The notes below the pieces were generated by a model that worked only from the letters and a program-made list of their open reading frames with translations, made no database searches and was not told the DNA's origin. The translations under genes were made by a program, and so were the position numbers. Of a DNA stretch of 64,000 nucleotides, positions 1 through 37,019 are shown piece after piece (the first letter of the stretch is position 1; the number at the start of each line of letters is the position of its first letter). The DNA is taken from positions 1,639,474 to 1,703,473 of the forward strand of contig NC_056530.1 in NCBI RefSeq assembly GCF_019175285.1, in the 5' to 3' direction. The DNA is from Sceloporus undulatus. Its lineage: Eukaryota > Chordata > Lepidosauria > Squamata > Phrynosomatidae.

Positions 1-730
1 GACACATTCTTTGTATTTTTTCAGTTTTAGACAATCTCTGGTTGTAATTGGTCTAGGACCATTTCCTCTCACTTTGGGGATTTGCACAATAAAGTTGCAT
101 CTGCATCTTGAAGGAAATCTGGAACCAATAGTGGTGAATCACACCACTATCAGGAGTTTCTATGAGATACATCAGAGACTAGTTACATCTCTGGAGTGTT
201 TAGGAGGGTGGGTCCCAGAATTGCCCAAGCTAAAATCATTGCATTACTTACATACTCAGGTCAGCCAAGGTCTCTGCTGCAAAGATGAAGGGCTTGTACT
301 TCTCATGTGTGAATTGGAAAACACTGAAGAGAGGGGAAAACAATGGTTTGATTTGCCATGATTATTCTCTCCTGTGAGTCACACCCATATGCAGCGACAA
401 AATATAACTACAGTTGTATGCTGTGGCTTGAAAATGGTTGTGGTATTAGTTACATTTAGCTCTCATTTTCTGCCAAGACTAATGCTGAATCTGCACTGCA
501 GAAATAATGCAGTTTGACACCAATGGAGAGTTCCTTCTGAGTGTGTGTATATGTGTGCAAATGAAAATTGTCCTTTTCCAAAGTAAATGCACCAGGAGCC
601 TTTCCAATCCACACAGTTGTAGCACTGTTGATCCTACTTTAACTGTAATGGCCTACATCATTCTAAGGATTTCTGGGGTTTGTAGTTTGAGCAGGTAATA
701 GAGCATCACTCTAGCTCAGAATCCTAAATT

Positions 731-795
731 GTTGTTATTTGCTGTCAAGTTGCCATTGACCTCTGAATGATAGACCTCTAAGCTAACACAGGGAG
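731..795 (-). mobile_element. Fragment related to 60357-60645
   Basis: TTGTTGTTATTTGCTGTCAA, GTTGCCATTGACCTCTGAAT and GATAGACCTC follow the same repeat. Confidence 0.4.
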
Positions 796-1545
796 CTACA
801 ACAATGTCTGGAAGGCCAGATGTTCCCCAGTCCTACCTTTGGGCAACTTTTCCCTTCTGATAGAGAGTACATAAGAAAAGCTCCCATAATAAAGTCTGAG
901 ATTTTGCTAGTGATCTCACTGAAGTCCAAATTTGGATTACTCACTATTTCTTTTTCTGCTCCTTGGTGCTTTCCAGTCTATAGGCAGATACATTGATGAG
1001 GCCCACAGCCTTTTCGTCCTGGTGGGTGGAGGAGGAAGACAGGGAGAGATGTTTTTCAAAATCAGAAATGCATCCCATGCCCTAAGTGCTGAACTTGACC
1101 ACGCTTGTCTACATACTCTGAAATGTTGTATGGATCTCTATAGCAAAGAAAAGAGGGGAGGCTAACCTATTATTAGGGTAGCCATCCACTCAACTTTACA
1201 GGAAAGTCCCAGAGGTCGTCAGGTTGCAATTCCCATTATTTGTCACCATTGGCTACACTGACTGGTCCAGAGGGCAGGTGCAGCCCAACAACTTCTGGAG
1301 GGCCACACAGTCCTCATTCCCATTGTATTTGAAGATGTTCTCTATCTGAAGAGCTATCCAGTGTGTCTGCTGTACACAGGCAGAGCCATCCAAAGGTAAC
1401 TTGAATTGCTAATGAGAAGTCAAAATATCAGCACAACCATAGAATGGGCAGCAAATTCACTAGTCATGTGAATGCTGTCTTTCTCCACTGATGAGGAGAT
1501 CTATTTCTATTTAAACTATAGCAACCATTTCTAAACATTCATCTT

Positions 1546-1548
<3 letters not shown>

Positions 1549-1582
<34 letters not shown>
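1549..1582 (+). repeat. (CA)n microsatellite
   Basis: About 17 perfect CA units in a CNKSR1 intron or flank. Other microsatellites: (CA)n 27306-27338 and 31375-31401, (CAT)n 21163-21203, (AAT)n 26051-26090, (TTG)n 57501-57549, poly-T 40204-40228. Confidence 0.95.
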
Positions 1583-1584
<2 letters not shown>

Positions 1585-1958
1585 TCTTTTTTAATAATGC
1601 ATTTTCTCCTTTGGGGCAATGGATCAGTGGGCCACTGTACTTAATCCATAAGCACAATATAAAGCAGGATTGAAAAACCTGTGGCTCTACAGTCAGCACT
1701 AGACTTCAATTCCCATCAACCCTAGCCAGCAAAGGCAATGGTGAAGAATCATGGAAGCTGCGTATCACCTCCTCATATATAATTCTGACAACTCCTGGCT
1801 AAGATTGTGTTGGCAAACCTTCTCTGTCTGTACCCAATCTTCCGTGGGAGCAGGATCACCCATGACAAGAGTAAGGGATTTCGCAGTGGCTTTACCCTCT
1901 GGCAATACTAACTTTTAAAGGGCTATCACTTTCTGGCTACTGTATACATTAGCAATCA

Positions 1959-28884
<26,926 letters not shown>

Positions 28885-28974
28885 AGTTGGCACTTGGGCT
28901 GTAAACTCCTCGCTTCCGTCCCAGGCAAGATCGCGGATGCCAACTCCCCAAGACACACCTGCAGCTTCCAGCAG

Positions 28975-29050
28975 GTAAAGGCGCTTCTGATTGGCCCCCG
29001 CCTCCTGCCACTCAAGACCTTGGTTCCCGCCTTCTCAGAAAGGTAGGCTC
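28975..29050 (-). promoter_or_regulatory. Probable CNKSR1 proximal promoter
   Basis: About 90-165 bp upstream of the CNKSR1 start codon. On the minus strand there is a GC box (GGAGGCGGGGG) followed closely by CCAATCAG, a textbook CCAAT box, around 28990-29007. This is inference from motif content and position; no transcription start is visible. Confidence 0.5.
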
Positions 29051-29308
29051 ACTGCTGAAGTTTACCTTGGAGTTTACCTTTTGTTTTTCACTGCAGTGGG
29101 AAGGATCAGGGGGCTCTCCCCACTCCCTGCCCCTTTGCAAGCCTCGCCTGGGTTCAGATCCTGCACCAAACCAGTTTCTCTACCTGCTCCAACTTGCCTT
29201 AAAGGCACAGCTCTCTATTTGGGAGGGGGGGCACTAGCAGGTGCCCATCTCCTGTGTACATTAATGGGGGGAACCCATCAATGCACACCACTTGCTCATA
29301 GAGACTCA

Positions 29309-29456
29309 TTGGAGAACACTTGCCCATAGGAAATCATGGGGATTACTTGCCCATAGAGAATCAAGTAATCCCCATGTTTTCCCATGGACAGGTATTGCCA
29401 TTGTTTCCCTTTGGGCAAGCATTCCCCATGATTTCCTATGGGCAAGTATTTTCCAA
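29309..29456. repeat. Inverted repeat 0.4-0.6 kb upstream of CNKSR1
   Basis: TTGGAGAACACTTGCCCATA, GGAAATCATGGGGATTACTTGCCC (29309-29352) against GGGCAAGCATTCCCCATGAT, TTCCTATGGGCAAGTATTTTCCAA (29413-29456): about 39 of 44 positions pair, loop about 60 bp. Additional TTGCCCATAGAGAATCA units surround it. Confidence 0.8.
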
Positions 29457-29520
29457 TGATTCTCTATGGGCAAGTAGTTTTCTTTATGGGCAAGTACTGT
29501 CCTTTATTTTAGTACGTCCT

Positions 29521-29905
29521 GTTGTCGGGTGCCTTCAAGTCTTTCCCAATGTATAGAGACCCTAAGGCAGTGATGGTGAACCTTTTACAGACCAAGTGCC
29601 CAAACTGCAACCCAGTCCCCACTTATTTATTGCAAAGTGCCACATCCCTCTGGCCTTCTAGTAAGAAACTCTGGCAAACTCTGTGCTAGGGCAACAGCAT
29701 GTGTGCCCACAGAGAAGGCTCTGAGTGCCACCTCTGGCACACGTGCCATAGGTTCGCCATCACTGCCCTAAGGGGTTTTCTTGGCAAGGTTTGTTCAGAG
29801 TGGGGTTGCCCTGGTCTTCCCCTGAGGCTGAGAGAGTGTGCCTTCCCCCAGTGGGCTTCCACAGCCGAATTCAAATCCTGTTCTCCATGGTCATAGCCCA
29901 ACACT
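29521..29905 (-). mobile_element. tRNA-derived SINE, split by hAT MITE
   Basis: GTGCCTTCAAGTCTTTCCCA at the left and GGCTGAGAGAGTGTGCCTTC, CATGGTCATAGCCCAACAC at the right are the reverse complement of the ACA-tailed SINE. The MITE occupies 29568-29765. Confidence 0.82.
29568..29765. mobile_element. hAT MITE with 8-bp target duplication, inside a SINE
   Basis: Ends CAGTGATGGTGAACC and GGTTCGCCATCACTG are inverted. CCCTAAGG occurs at 29560-29567 and 29766-29773, a perfect 8-bp duplication. The insert splits a minus-strand SINE whose halves rejoin exactly once one CCCTAAGG copy is removed. Confidence 0.92.
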
Positions 29906-29999
29906 TATGAGCCTGGGGATTTGGGGGCTTGGAGCATTTCCCTCCAACTTTTCCCAAGCTCTGGTGGTAGAGAAAACACATTTGGTGGCTGTAAATCCT

Positions 30000-30098
30000 T
30001 TGATGGTGGTGTAGCATTGGACTATGACCCTGGAGACCAGAGTTCGAATTTGAGCATAGAAACCCACAGGATGACTTTGGCAAAATCAATGGCTAGAG
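30000..30098 (+). mobile_element. tRNA-derived SINE head fragment
   Basis: TGGTGTAGCATTGGACTATG, ACCAGAGTTCGAATTTGAG (B-box region) and AACCCACAGGATGACTTTGG. Confidence 0.65.
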
Positions 30099-30639
30099 CA
30101 TTTTGGGAGCTGTAGCCTCCCACTATCAGTAATATTATTTGATCCTTTGCGCAATAACCCAGCCCTCACTCTGGCCTGTTGTTGTTGTTTTCATTGTCTC
30201 TATGGCACCATGGATGGCAAGGGTAGCGGTTTACTAAGCATACTAGGGTGGGCCCTTGCTCCAAGGAACTTACAGCATGGCTTGCTGGCGCAGCCGGAGC
30301 AACGGGTTGTGCAGCTCTTGGAAGAGAGTCCAAAAGATACTCCAGAAACTTTTATTCAGAGTTTATTTTGATTGGACAATTAGAATTAATTGTTTAAATT
30401 ACATTTATTAGAGAAGAAAGCTGGAATGCTGTACAGGCACTTCCCTGGGGTTCAGGGTGTGTCCACACTGCAGAAATAAAGCAATTTGATGCCACCTTAA
30501 CTGCCATGACTCCATCCTACAGAATCCTAGGATTTGTAATCGGTACTCAGGACAAGAGGCTACTGTCAGAAGAGAATCCAGAGAAACCGAATGCTTCCCA
30601 ATTGGCAAAGGGGTCAGACAAGGCTGCATCTGGTCACTC

Positions 30640-31136
30640 TACCTGTCTTCACTGTATTCTGCTTTGCTCAGCCCTCACCTGGAATACTGTGTCCACTTCT
30701 GGGCACCACAATTCAAAACGTATGTTGAGAAGCTGGAGCGTGTCCAAAGGAGGGCGATTAAAATAGTGAAAGGTCTGGAAACCATGCCCTATGAGAAAAG
30801 ACTTAGGGAGCTGGGGTGTTTAGCATGAAGAAGAGACGGTTAAGAGGCCCTCTTTGAATATTTGAAGGGGTGTCTTATTAAGGCTGAAGCAAGCTTGTTT
30901 TCTGCTGCTGCAGAGAATAGGACCTGGAACAATGGAAAAGAGGATTCCACATCATTAGGATGAACTTCCTGACAGTAAGGGCTGTTCGACAGTGGAACAA
31001 ACTCCCTTGGAGAGTGGAGGAGTCTCCTTCTTTGTAGATCTTTAAACAGAGACTGGCTGTTGGGGGTGCTTTGTGAGTTCCTGCATGGCAGAATGGGGTT
31101 GGACTGGATGGCCCTTGTGGTCTCCTCCAACTCCAT
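30640..31136 (+). mobile_element. CR1 LINE 3' fragment (tail resumes at 31849-31866)
   Basis: TACCTGTCTTCACTGTATTC, CTGGAATACTGTGTCCACTT, CAAAGGAGGGCGATTAAAAT, TGGGGTTGGACTGGATGGCC. The end is interrupted by the GGCC-ended element at 31137-31848. Confidence 0.85.
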
Positions 31137-31848
31137 GGCCTCAATCCCACTTACATTTAAACCAGTTTGCGATTTGCCTTTTCTCCATGTTGGTAAATCG
31201 ATTCCAAAAGGTCTGTCATTCCCACTATGAAAGTGGATCTTTTCATTAACCCCTTGTAATTGCTTCTTTTTTGGCACAATTGTTGTGCCTACTAGTTTGC
31301 ACCGCTTCAAAATGCATATCAATCATCTGTGCGTCATCAGTGATGTAAGCGGCAGGCTGGACAGCCCAGCTTGATACACACACACACACACACACACACA
31401 TTTATAGAAGATTTGATTCATTAGTTTTGCAACTACTTGTCTCACTAATTTCAAGTAGCTGCAAAATCAGTGAATCAAATCTATCAATTAAAAAAAATCC
31501 CATGTGCCCATAGATCACCCCACAAGCACAAAGGCAGTGCTGAGAAGAAGGCGGAAATGGTGGGTCTACCAAAAACTGAGGAGGGATGGTAAACACCCCT
31601 CTGCCCCTCCAGAATGATGTGATTCTGATCCGTCATTCCCACTTGTTGCACAAGCTTCGGAATTGATTCTTTTCAAAAGAACCACCAAAGAACTAGTGTC
31701 AGGAAAAAGCATGGTTTTGTTTTTTGCGTTTGCCTTGCTTCATCACGATTGAAATTGATCACAGTAGGATCGGAACTGGTTTCAAATGGGAGCAATGGTC
31801 ATATAACCTGATCAGCAATTCGTTTTAAATCATAGTGGGAACGTGGCC
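31137..31848. mobile_element. GGCC-ended non-autonomous DNA element inside a CR1 tail
   Basis: Left GGCCTCAATCCCACTTACAT and right GATTTAAAACG..GGGAACGTGGCC (minus-strand reading GGCCACGTTCCCACTATGAT) are imperfect inverted ends. CR1 3' sequence (CCTCCAACTCCAT) stops at 31136 and resumes as GATGCTATGATTCTA at 31852. Confidence 0.6.
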
Positions 31849-31888
31849 TGTGATGCTATGATTCTACCTCTTTAAATTATATGGCCCT

Positions 31889-32218
31889 TTGAATGTACAT
31901 GATGAATCATTGCATTGCAATCAGAATCATGCAAAGATGCTGATCACCCAACTGCAGCAGATTCCTGAATCTGAAAGCTATGTTCAGCGACATTATAGAG
32001 CTTTCAACACCTTTAGATCAGTGGATGCCTTTCAGTCACTTGTGAGCCAGGATTACGTGTTTCAGTCACCGCTAGGGGGAGATATGATAGCAGTCAAAAG
32101 AATGCCAACATTGTCTGCAACCATTTCTGAAAGGCCCTGGATGGCATCAGCAATTGCGGAGTCACTGTTGAGCAATTTCACTGACAAGATCAGAATTACA
32201 GGCTCCCTCACACAATAA
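31889..32218 (+). other. Open frame of 109 codons, unassigned
   Basis: Reads MNVHDESLHCNQNHAKMLIT, then QLQQIPESESYVQRHYRAFN and so on to GSLTQ before TAA. It lies just after the resumed CR1 tail, has even amino-acid usage and is not made of a repeat I recognise. No splice partner or homologue is evident. It could be a decayed transposon coding fragment or chance. Confidence 0.25.
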
Positions 32219-32229
32219 ACTCAGGAGGT

Positions 32230-34026
32230 TGTGTTCTTACCTGTCATGCATCCTTCCAAAAGTTAGACTGCGGATTCGACACACTCCCTAAGAACCTTGG
32301 ATTGTATGGATGTGTACATTAGTAGAAATATAGCAAAATTTAAAATCTCAGGGCAGCCCTGTGACATTCCAGGATATTAAGGATGTCAAAAGCATATTGC
32401 TATAAGTAAACTGTAGAATAACTTGCCTGGAGAAAGAATGTTAGCATTTACAGTGCATGCCATAGGTAAGATGTTCTGCCCTGGCTGTTGTCTTTTGTTG
32501 CAGAGCAGAGAGCTAGACGAAACATGCTGTTGGTAAATTGGCAGCTCTCTTTTGTCCCCAAATATTATGCAAGAGTTCAGTCAATTAAAGTTGCAATTAT
32601 TTATTTACTTACCAGGGGAGAGAAACTAATTGGTTTTAAACAGGACTTATTTCTGAGTAGATGTGTATGGGGTTGCCTTGTAAAAGAGCAGTTGAGCTCT
32701 GGACTGTTGAAGACAGAGTGGAAACTGGAGAAGGAATTAGCCTGAGTCTCTATGTTAGTAAGTGTTAATACTGGAGACATATATAGGTAGCTCTCACAGC
32801 CATACATGGTAATAGGAAATACAATGGCTTGTACAATTCTAACTTTCATGCTCATAGAGTTGTATATCTTTACTCTTTAGGATCTTTCCCAGTTCTTTCA
32901 TAGCTGCCCTTCCCATTCCTAGCCTTCTTCTCAATTAGAAAATCTTCTGATTAGAAGCATGTAGGTGAGATTAAATATTTCTTATCCTGTCTTCTAAAGG
33001 AGGTGAGCCACTGAGGTTGTTACTTAGTGACATCAACAGGGACACTTCCTAGGTTTCAGGCTTTGGCTTTGAAGACTCAGGGCCCGGAATAATTCTGAAC
33101 TGGAAACCCTAGTCCAGACAGTTCTTCTACATGGGACAGGATACCTTCTGAGTCTACCCTTCAGCCAGCAACATTTCTTAGGGAGGCACATGGACACCCT
33201 ATGGAGGCCTGCTTTGAACTCTCAGCTGCCATCATGGGAGACGTTCATTTTTGCAGGATGGCACAAATTGCTCACAAATATTTCATCCTGGCCAAAGCCG
33301 CTTCTTTTTGACACGTGGATCGCGTGCGGTCGGCAGAGCAGCAAGCGCTGATCTCTTGTGACAGCTGTTCCTGAGGCAGGCGGTGTGGTAGGGATCGTCA
33401 TCAAGCGAGGGATGGGAGGAGAAGAAAAAGGAGGGCGATATTTAAAAAGCTGCGTGACCCAGTCGCCTGGCAGTACTGCTGGGATGTGGTGCACGAGGCT
33501 TGGGACCCAGAAACTGGTGAGTGGCAGGTATGCCCCGCTCCATTCCCATAGCATCCATGGAAGAACCAAACCAGGAGAGTTAGGGCTGAAAAATGTTGGA
33601 AGTGGTTGTTGAGAGCAGTAAGGAGGGGGAAGGAGCTTCCACCAGAGAGAGCGACGTGCTCCCTTCCACGCACCACAGTTGTCTAACAAGGTTCCCCTGT
33701 AGTTGATGACCAATGAGACTGAAACACTAATGGCATTCATCTCTGTTCAAAATAATAACCCGTGCAATCGGCACACAGCATTGGGGCGCATTCCACAAAA
33801 GATAGTGCTGTGATCCCCAAAGACTGGGTGCACTCCACAGGCAAGATCCACAGACAGTTCTACTGTCAAATACCAGAGAGTGCTTCTGCTCCATCCTTTC
33901 TTTTCTGCTGCTATGTTTTAACCAGTTATATCTCCTTCCTGTAACAGCCTTAACCGGATAAAGTTATAAAGCGGTTGGGAGGAAAGGTATTGACAACGTA
34001 ACTGGCTTCTTCCTCTCCTCTGTGCT
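32230..34026. other. 5' flank of the microprotein gene, mostly unique sequence
   Basis: Apart from the BovB piece at 32780-32945, no repeat is recognised. 33220-33660 is GC-richer than its surroundings; its open frames show no domain. Confidence 0.4.
32780..32945 (-). mobile_element. BovB/RTE ORF2 fragment
   Basis: The minus strand encodes RRLGMGRAAMKELGKILKSK (BovB RRLLLGRKAMTNLDSVLKSR) and, in another frame, KVRIVQAIVFPITMYGCES (BovB KVRIVKAMVFPVVMYGCES). At least one frameshift between them. Confidence 0.78.
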
Positions 34027-34077
34027 ATGATCTTCCGCCTCAGGCGTTTGACGCCAGGTTACTTCCGCCTGCTACAG
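34027..34077 (+). CDS. Microprotein gene, coding exon 1
   Basis: Seventeen codons from ATG to a canonical CAG|GTAAGC donor. Four of the first nine residues after Met are Arg or aromatic/hydrophobic in alternation, compatible with an amphipathic helix. The ATG context (TGTGCTATGA) is weak. Confidence 0.58.
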
Positions 34078-36964
34078 GTAAGCTGAAGACTTCCTATTCT
34101 CTTGGGCAACTGAGCCTCTCAGACAATGACATCCATACCATTGTTTTAGTGGGCTATTTATTAATTAATCTGTTATTTTGCAAATCCAAAGTAGTAGATT
34201 TAGTTTGTGGTTCACATTTCAGAAGGGACGTTAGAAAACTGGAAAAGAAGAAGAAAGCTAACATCCAACTTCTTTCTCTTCCTCCTCCTCATTTCTTATG
34301 TAGCCCACATTATGTAATATTTTAGCAGAAAAAAACCAATGCAGTTGGGGTATGAATCTCTCAGTCTTTATTTCATTGTTTTTATGAACCCACCTGCCTT
34401 CTTAATTCTCAGTGCCTCAAAACCTATGCAATAATAACTAGTATTCCTAAGAAATCTGCTCTCCCAGGCTATTTTAGAAACAGATTTCTCAGGTTCAATA
34501 AAAACTCTTAGGATAAAAGCTGAGTCAGTGACTTGCATTTCAAGCCTGATCTGTCAATTGAATATGCATGATGAGGCATGCAAAGAACATGGACAAGATG
34601 TCTTTTCATTGCCTAAAATGTAGATGGTGTGCAGTTTGCCATACTTACTCAGAAATAAGATCTACAAAAGTTGAGGGGGGCATATTTTCAAGTAAACATG
34701 CATAGGATTGCATTTGAAGAGCCCAGTCCCATTTGTGTACCTACAGATAGTAATCCCATTGATCTGCAATGGGGCTTGGGAGCCAAAATAGGTTATACTG
34801 GTAGACATACAGTGGTATAGTACCAAGTTTAGTATTGCAGCTGCTAACTGTGATAACCCTCATAGCCTAGCCCCTCAGAGAGAGTCCAAAAATGCAGACA
34901 ACAATCAGTTTATGGCATTTTCAGCTCCACTGGGAGCACATCTTTTGTTAGCGTCATGGGTCTTGACTGCCCATTCAGGACCAAGCCATCCCAAAATACC
35001 TTGCTTGTTCACAATACATTTGTATTTGAGAAAAATGTTCCCTCTCTGCCACAACTGCTGTAATGACTGTAGCTAAGGACTTTATCACACCAGCCTGCTG
35101 TCCCACCACAGTTCTGCTAGTTTAAGAATGGAAATATACTGATTAGGCATCATTTCTTATTACACTTTTCCCCATGTGATCTGTTTTTTGCACTGTCAAA
35201 TGCCACCTTCTGGGAGGAAGGGTGGAAATAAGTGATTGTGGTTGCCAACCACTTCCCGAAGTGAGCTGCTGTGTGAATGTGCACACAGTCGCGTTTTGGG
35301 AAAGTGTTGCACTGGGTGACACCACCAAGGGGGTGAATACCCAGTGGGGCAGTTGCTCCCATCCATCCCAAGACTGCCCTCCAGCTGCTCCCCTCCTCCA
35401 GCCAGGGCATCTCTGCTGTCTATTTGCTGCAGCTATTAGTGCGGATGGGCTATTGCTCTTGCCTGGCTATTCCTTCTGGAAGCACTGATGGCCAAGCGGG
35501 AAAGGGAGGTGACTTTCTTGCTTGCTTGACCAGCAGCCCTGCCAGACCTGGAAGGGGCAACCAGGCAACAGCAAAACCCAACCCTTACCAGCAGCTGAGG
35601 ATGGGAAGGGGCTGCATTCTGGGTCTTTCAGCCTTTCAGAGAAGGCTGCTTTTCAGGTCTGGCAGGGCTGCTGCCCAAGTGGGAAAAGAGAGGTGACTCC
35701 CTTGTACTCCCATTGTGTTTAATGGGACTTGAGCATGCACGGATTTTGTTACACACGGGAGGCAGATCCTGGAACCAACCTCCAGTGGATACCAAGGGCC
35801 CACTGTATATCCATCATAGCCTTTCCCAGTTGGGTGACCTCCAAATAGCAATGGCAAGTACATTTCTATACCGCTTATCCGTGCACTTAAGCACTTCTTA
35901 AGCAGTTTATAATATGTAAGCTAATTGCCCCCATACATAGCAATGTGTAAAGCTAAAAGCTGAGTACTCATTTTAGCAACCTTTCTAGCAAACTACAATA
36001 TCCATCAACCAGAATGATGGGATTGCCAGATGGGAGTTAGACCAACATGTGTAAAAGGTCCCTAGTTGGGGAAGACAACCGTTGTAAGTTCTTCTGCACT
36101 TTGTATAAAGTACATTGAAATATTGTAATAAGTAATGCAGTTTTGTTGAAATAACCCTAAAATTACAACCTGTAACCCTCTGTGGTTTTATAGAGTCCCA
36201 CCTCTGTAAACATCTGTGACATCCAAAATATCATCTGCTTAGAAGAGAATGATATGATAACTGTAGGTTTTGATAATTAGTAGGTTCAAAACAGTAGAAG
36301 TGTACCCCATAATATTCTTTAATTGGAGATGTTAGATCTTCTATATATGGACTTATAACCACCAAAAGAAAGAAAGCTAGAAATCATTGTTTTTTGTCTT
36401 TTCTGTTTCTGGCTGTGCTTTGTTCCTTTTATTGTTTTTCATGTATGCTTAGATTCTTATAGTCTTTTAATGTAGTTGGAAACTTTCAATAAAAATATTT
36501 AAAAGCAAAACCAAAATGTCATTTTACTTAATAAGTAAAATGATGTTCCTTCCACCTCAAATCTGCTCCCAATTTTTTGTGATGTGAAGGATGCCCTATA
36601 CTGATCATCTCACCTGACACACACACACAGCATATTCTTTTAATTTTTTGATTGTTTAATGATATTTTATTGTAATATGGAGGGGGGAGGGAATTATGGG
36701 ATGTATTTTAATTGTATGTTATATTTTATATTGTGTTTACCCGGTGTTGTAAGCCGCCTTGATCCTACGCTAGAGGCAGCATATAAATAAAATTGTATTT
36801 ATTTATGATCCACACAGATGCAGTTGGCCAGTGGGCCTGAATCAGAACCTCAAGAGCGGCTGATGAATCACCTGGCATTGCTTTTAGCCATTATGGGATT
36901 AAGCCTATCCTTCTACAGTGCCCGGCAAATGAGTGAAGAGACTAAACCACATCCAGAAAAGTGA
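34027..36964 (+). CDS. Two-exon gene for a 65-residue single-pass membrane microprotein
   Basis: Exon 1 (34027-34077) reads MIFRLRRLTPGYFRLLQ and ends at CAG|GTAAGC. Exon 2 (36818-36964) opens after CACACAG, stays in phase 0, and encodes MQLASGPESEPQERLMNH, then the hydrophobic stretch LALLLAIMGLSLSFYSA (residues 36-52) and a polar tail ending HPEK before TGA. The N-terminus is basic and amphipathic, like a mitochondrial targeting or inner-membrane microprotein. An AATAAA lies at 36994-36999, 30 bp past the stop. I do not recognise the family. It lies opposite in strand to, and next to, ZNF593, so the human microprotein gene ZNF593OS is a positional candidate, but I cannot recall that sequence well enough to compare. 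Function unknown. Confidence 0.6.
35700..35805 (-). mobile_element. Tigger/MER2-like fragment in the microprotein intron
   Basis: Minus-strand CAGTGGGCCCTTGGTATCCA end followed by TA, with TTTAATGGGACTTGAGC. Only about 106 bp are recognisable. Confidence 0.72.
36600..36805 (+). mobile_element. L2-type 3' UTR fragment abutting microprotein exon 2
   Basis: TTTTATTGTAATATGG, TGTAAGCCGCCTTGATCCTA, GGCAGCATATAAATAAAATT is the L2 3' end seen at 5.72 kb. It stops about 12 bp before the exon 2 acceptor. Confidence 0.7.
36818..36964 (+). CDS. Microprotein gene, coding exon 2
   Basis: Forty-nine codons including TGA. It holds the only membrane segment (residues 36-52 of the joined protein), flanked by Arg31 and Arg53. 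The acceptor has a poor pyrimidine tract and follows directly on an L2-type 3' tail. This exon also opens with its own ATG, so a 48-residue form could be made from it alone. Confidence 0.6.
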   Translation: MQLASGPESEPQERLMNHLALLLAIMGLSLSFYSARQMSEETKPHPEK

Positions 36965-36993
36965 CACTCATCTGCTGGACAGGAAGGACCCAG

Positions 36994-36999
36994 AATAAA
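36994..36999 (+). promoter_or_regulatory. Polyadenylation signal of the microprotein gene
   Basis: AATAAA 30 bp after the TGA, giving a very short 3' UTR. Position is right but the hexamer is common in AT-rich DNA. Confidence 0.45.
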
Positions 37000-37019
37000 G
37001 ATTACAGCTAAGAAGACAG

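Noticed and set aside
33222-33740. 172-codon open frame on the minus strand
   Set aside because: No domain, no repeat of residues typical of coding sequence, no splice partners; it sits in a GC-richer patch where stops are rarer.
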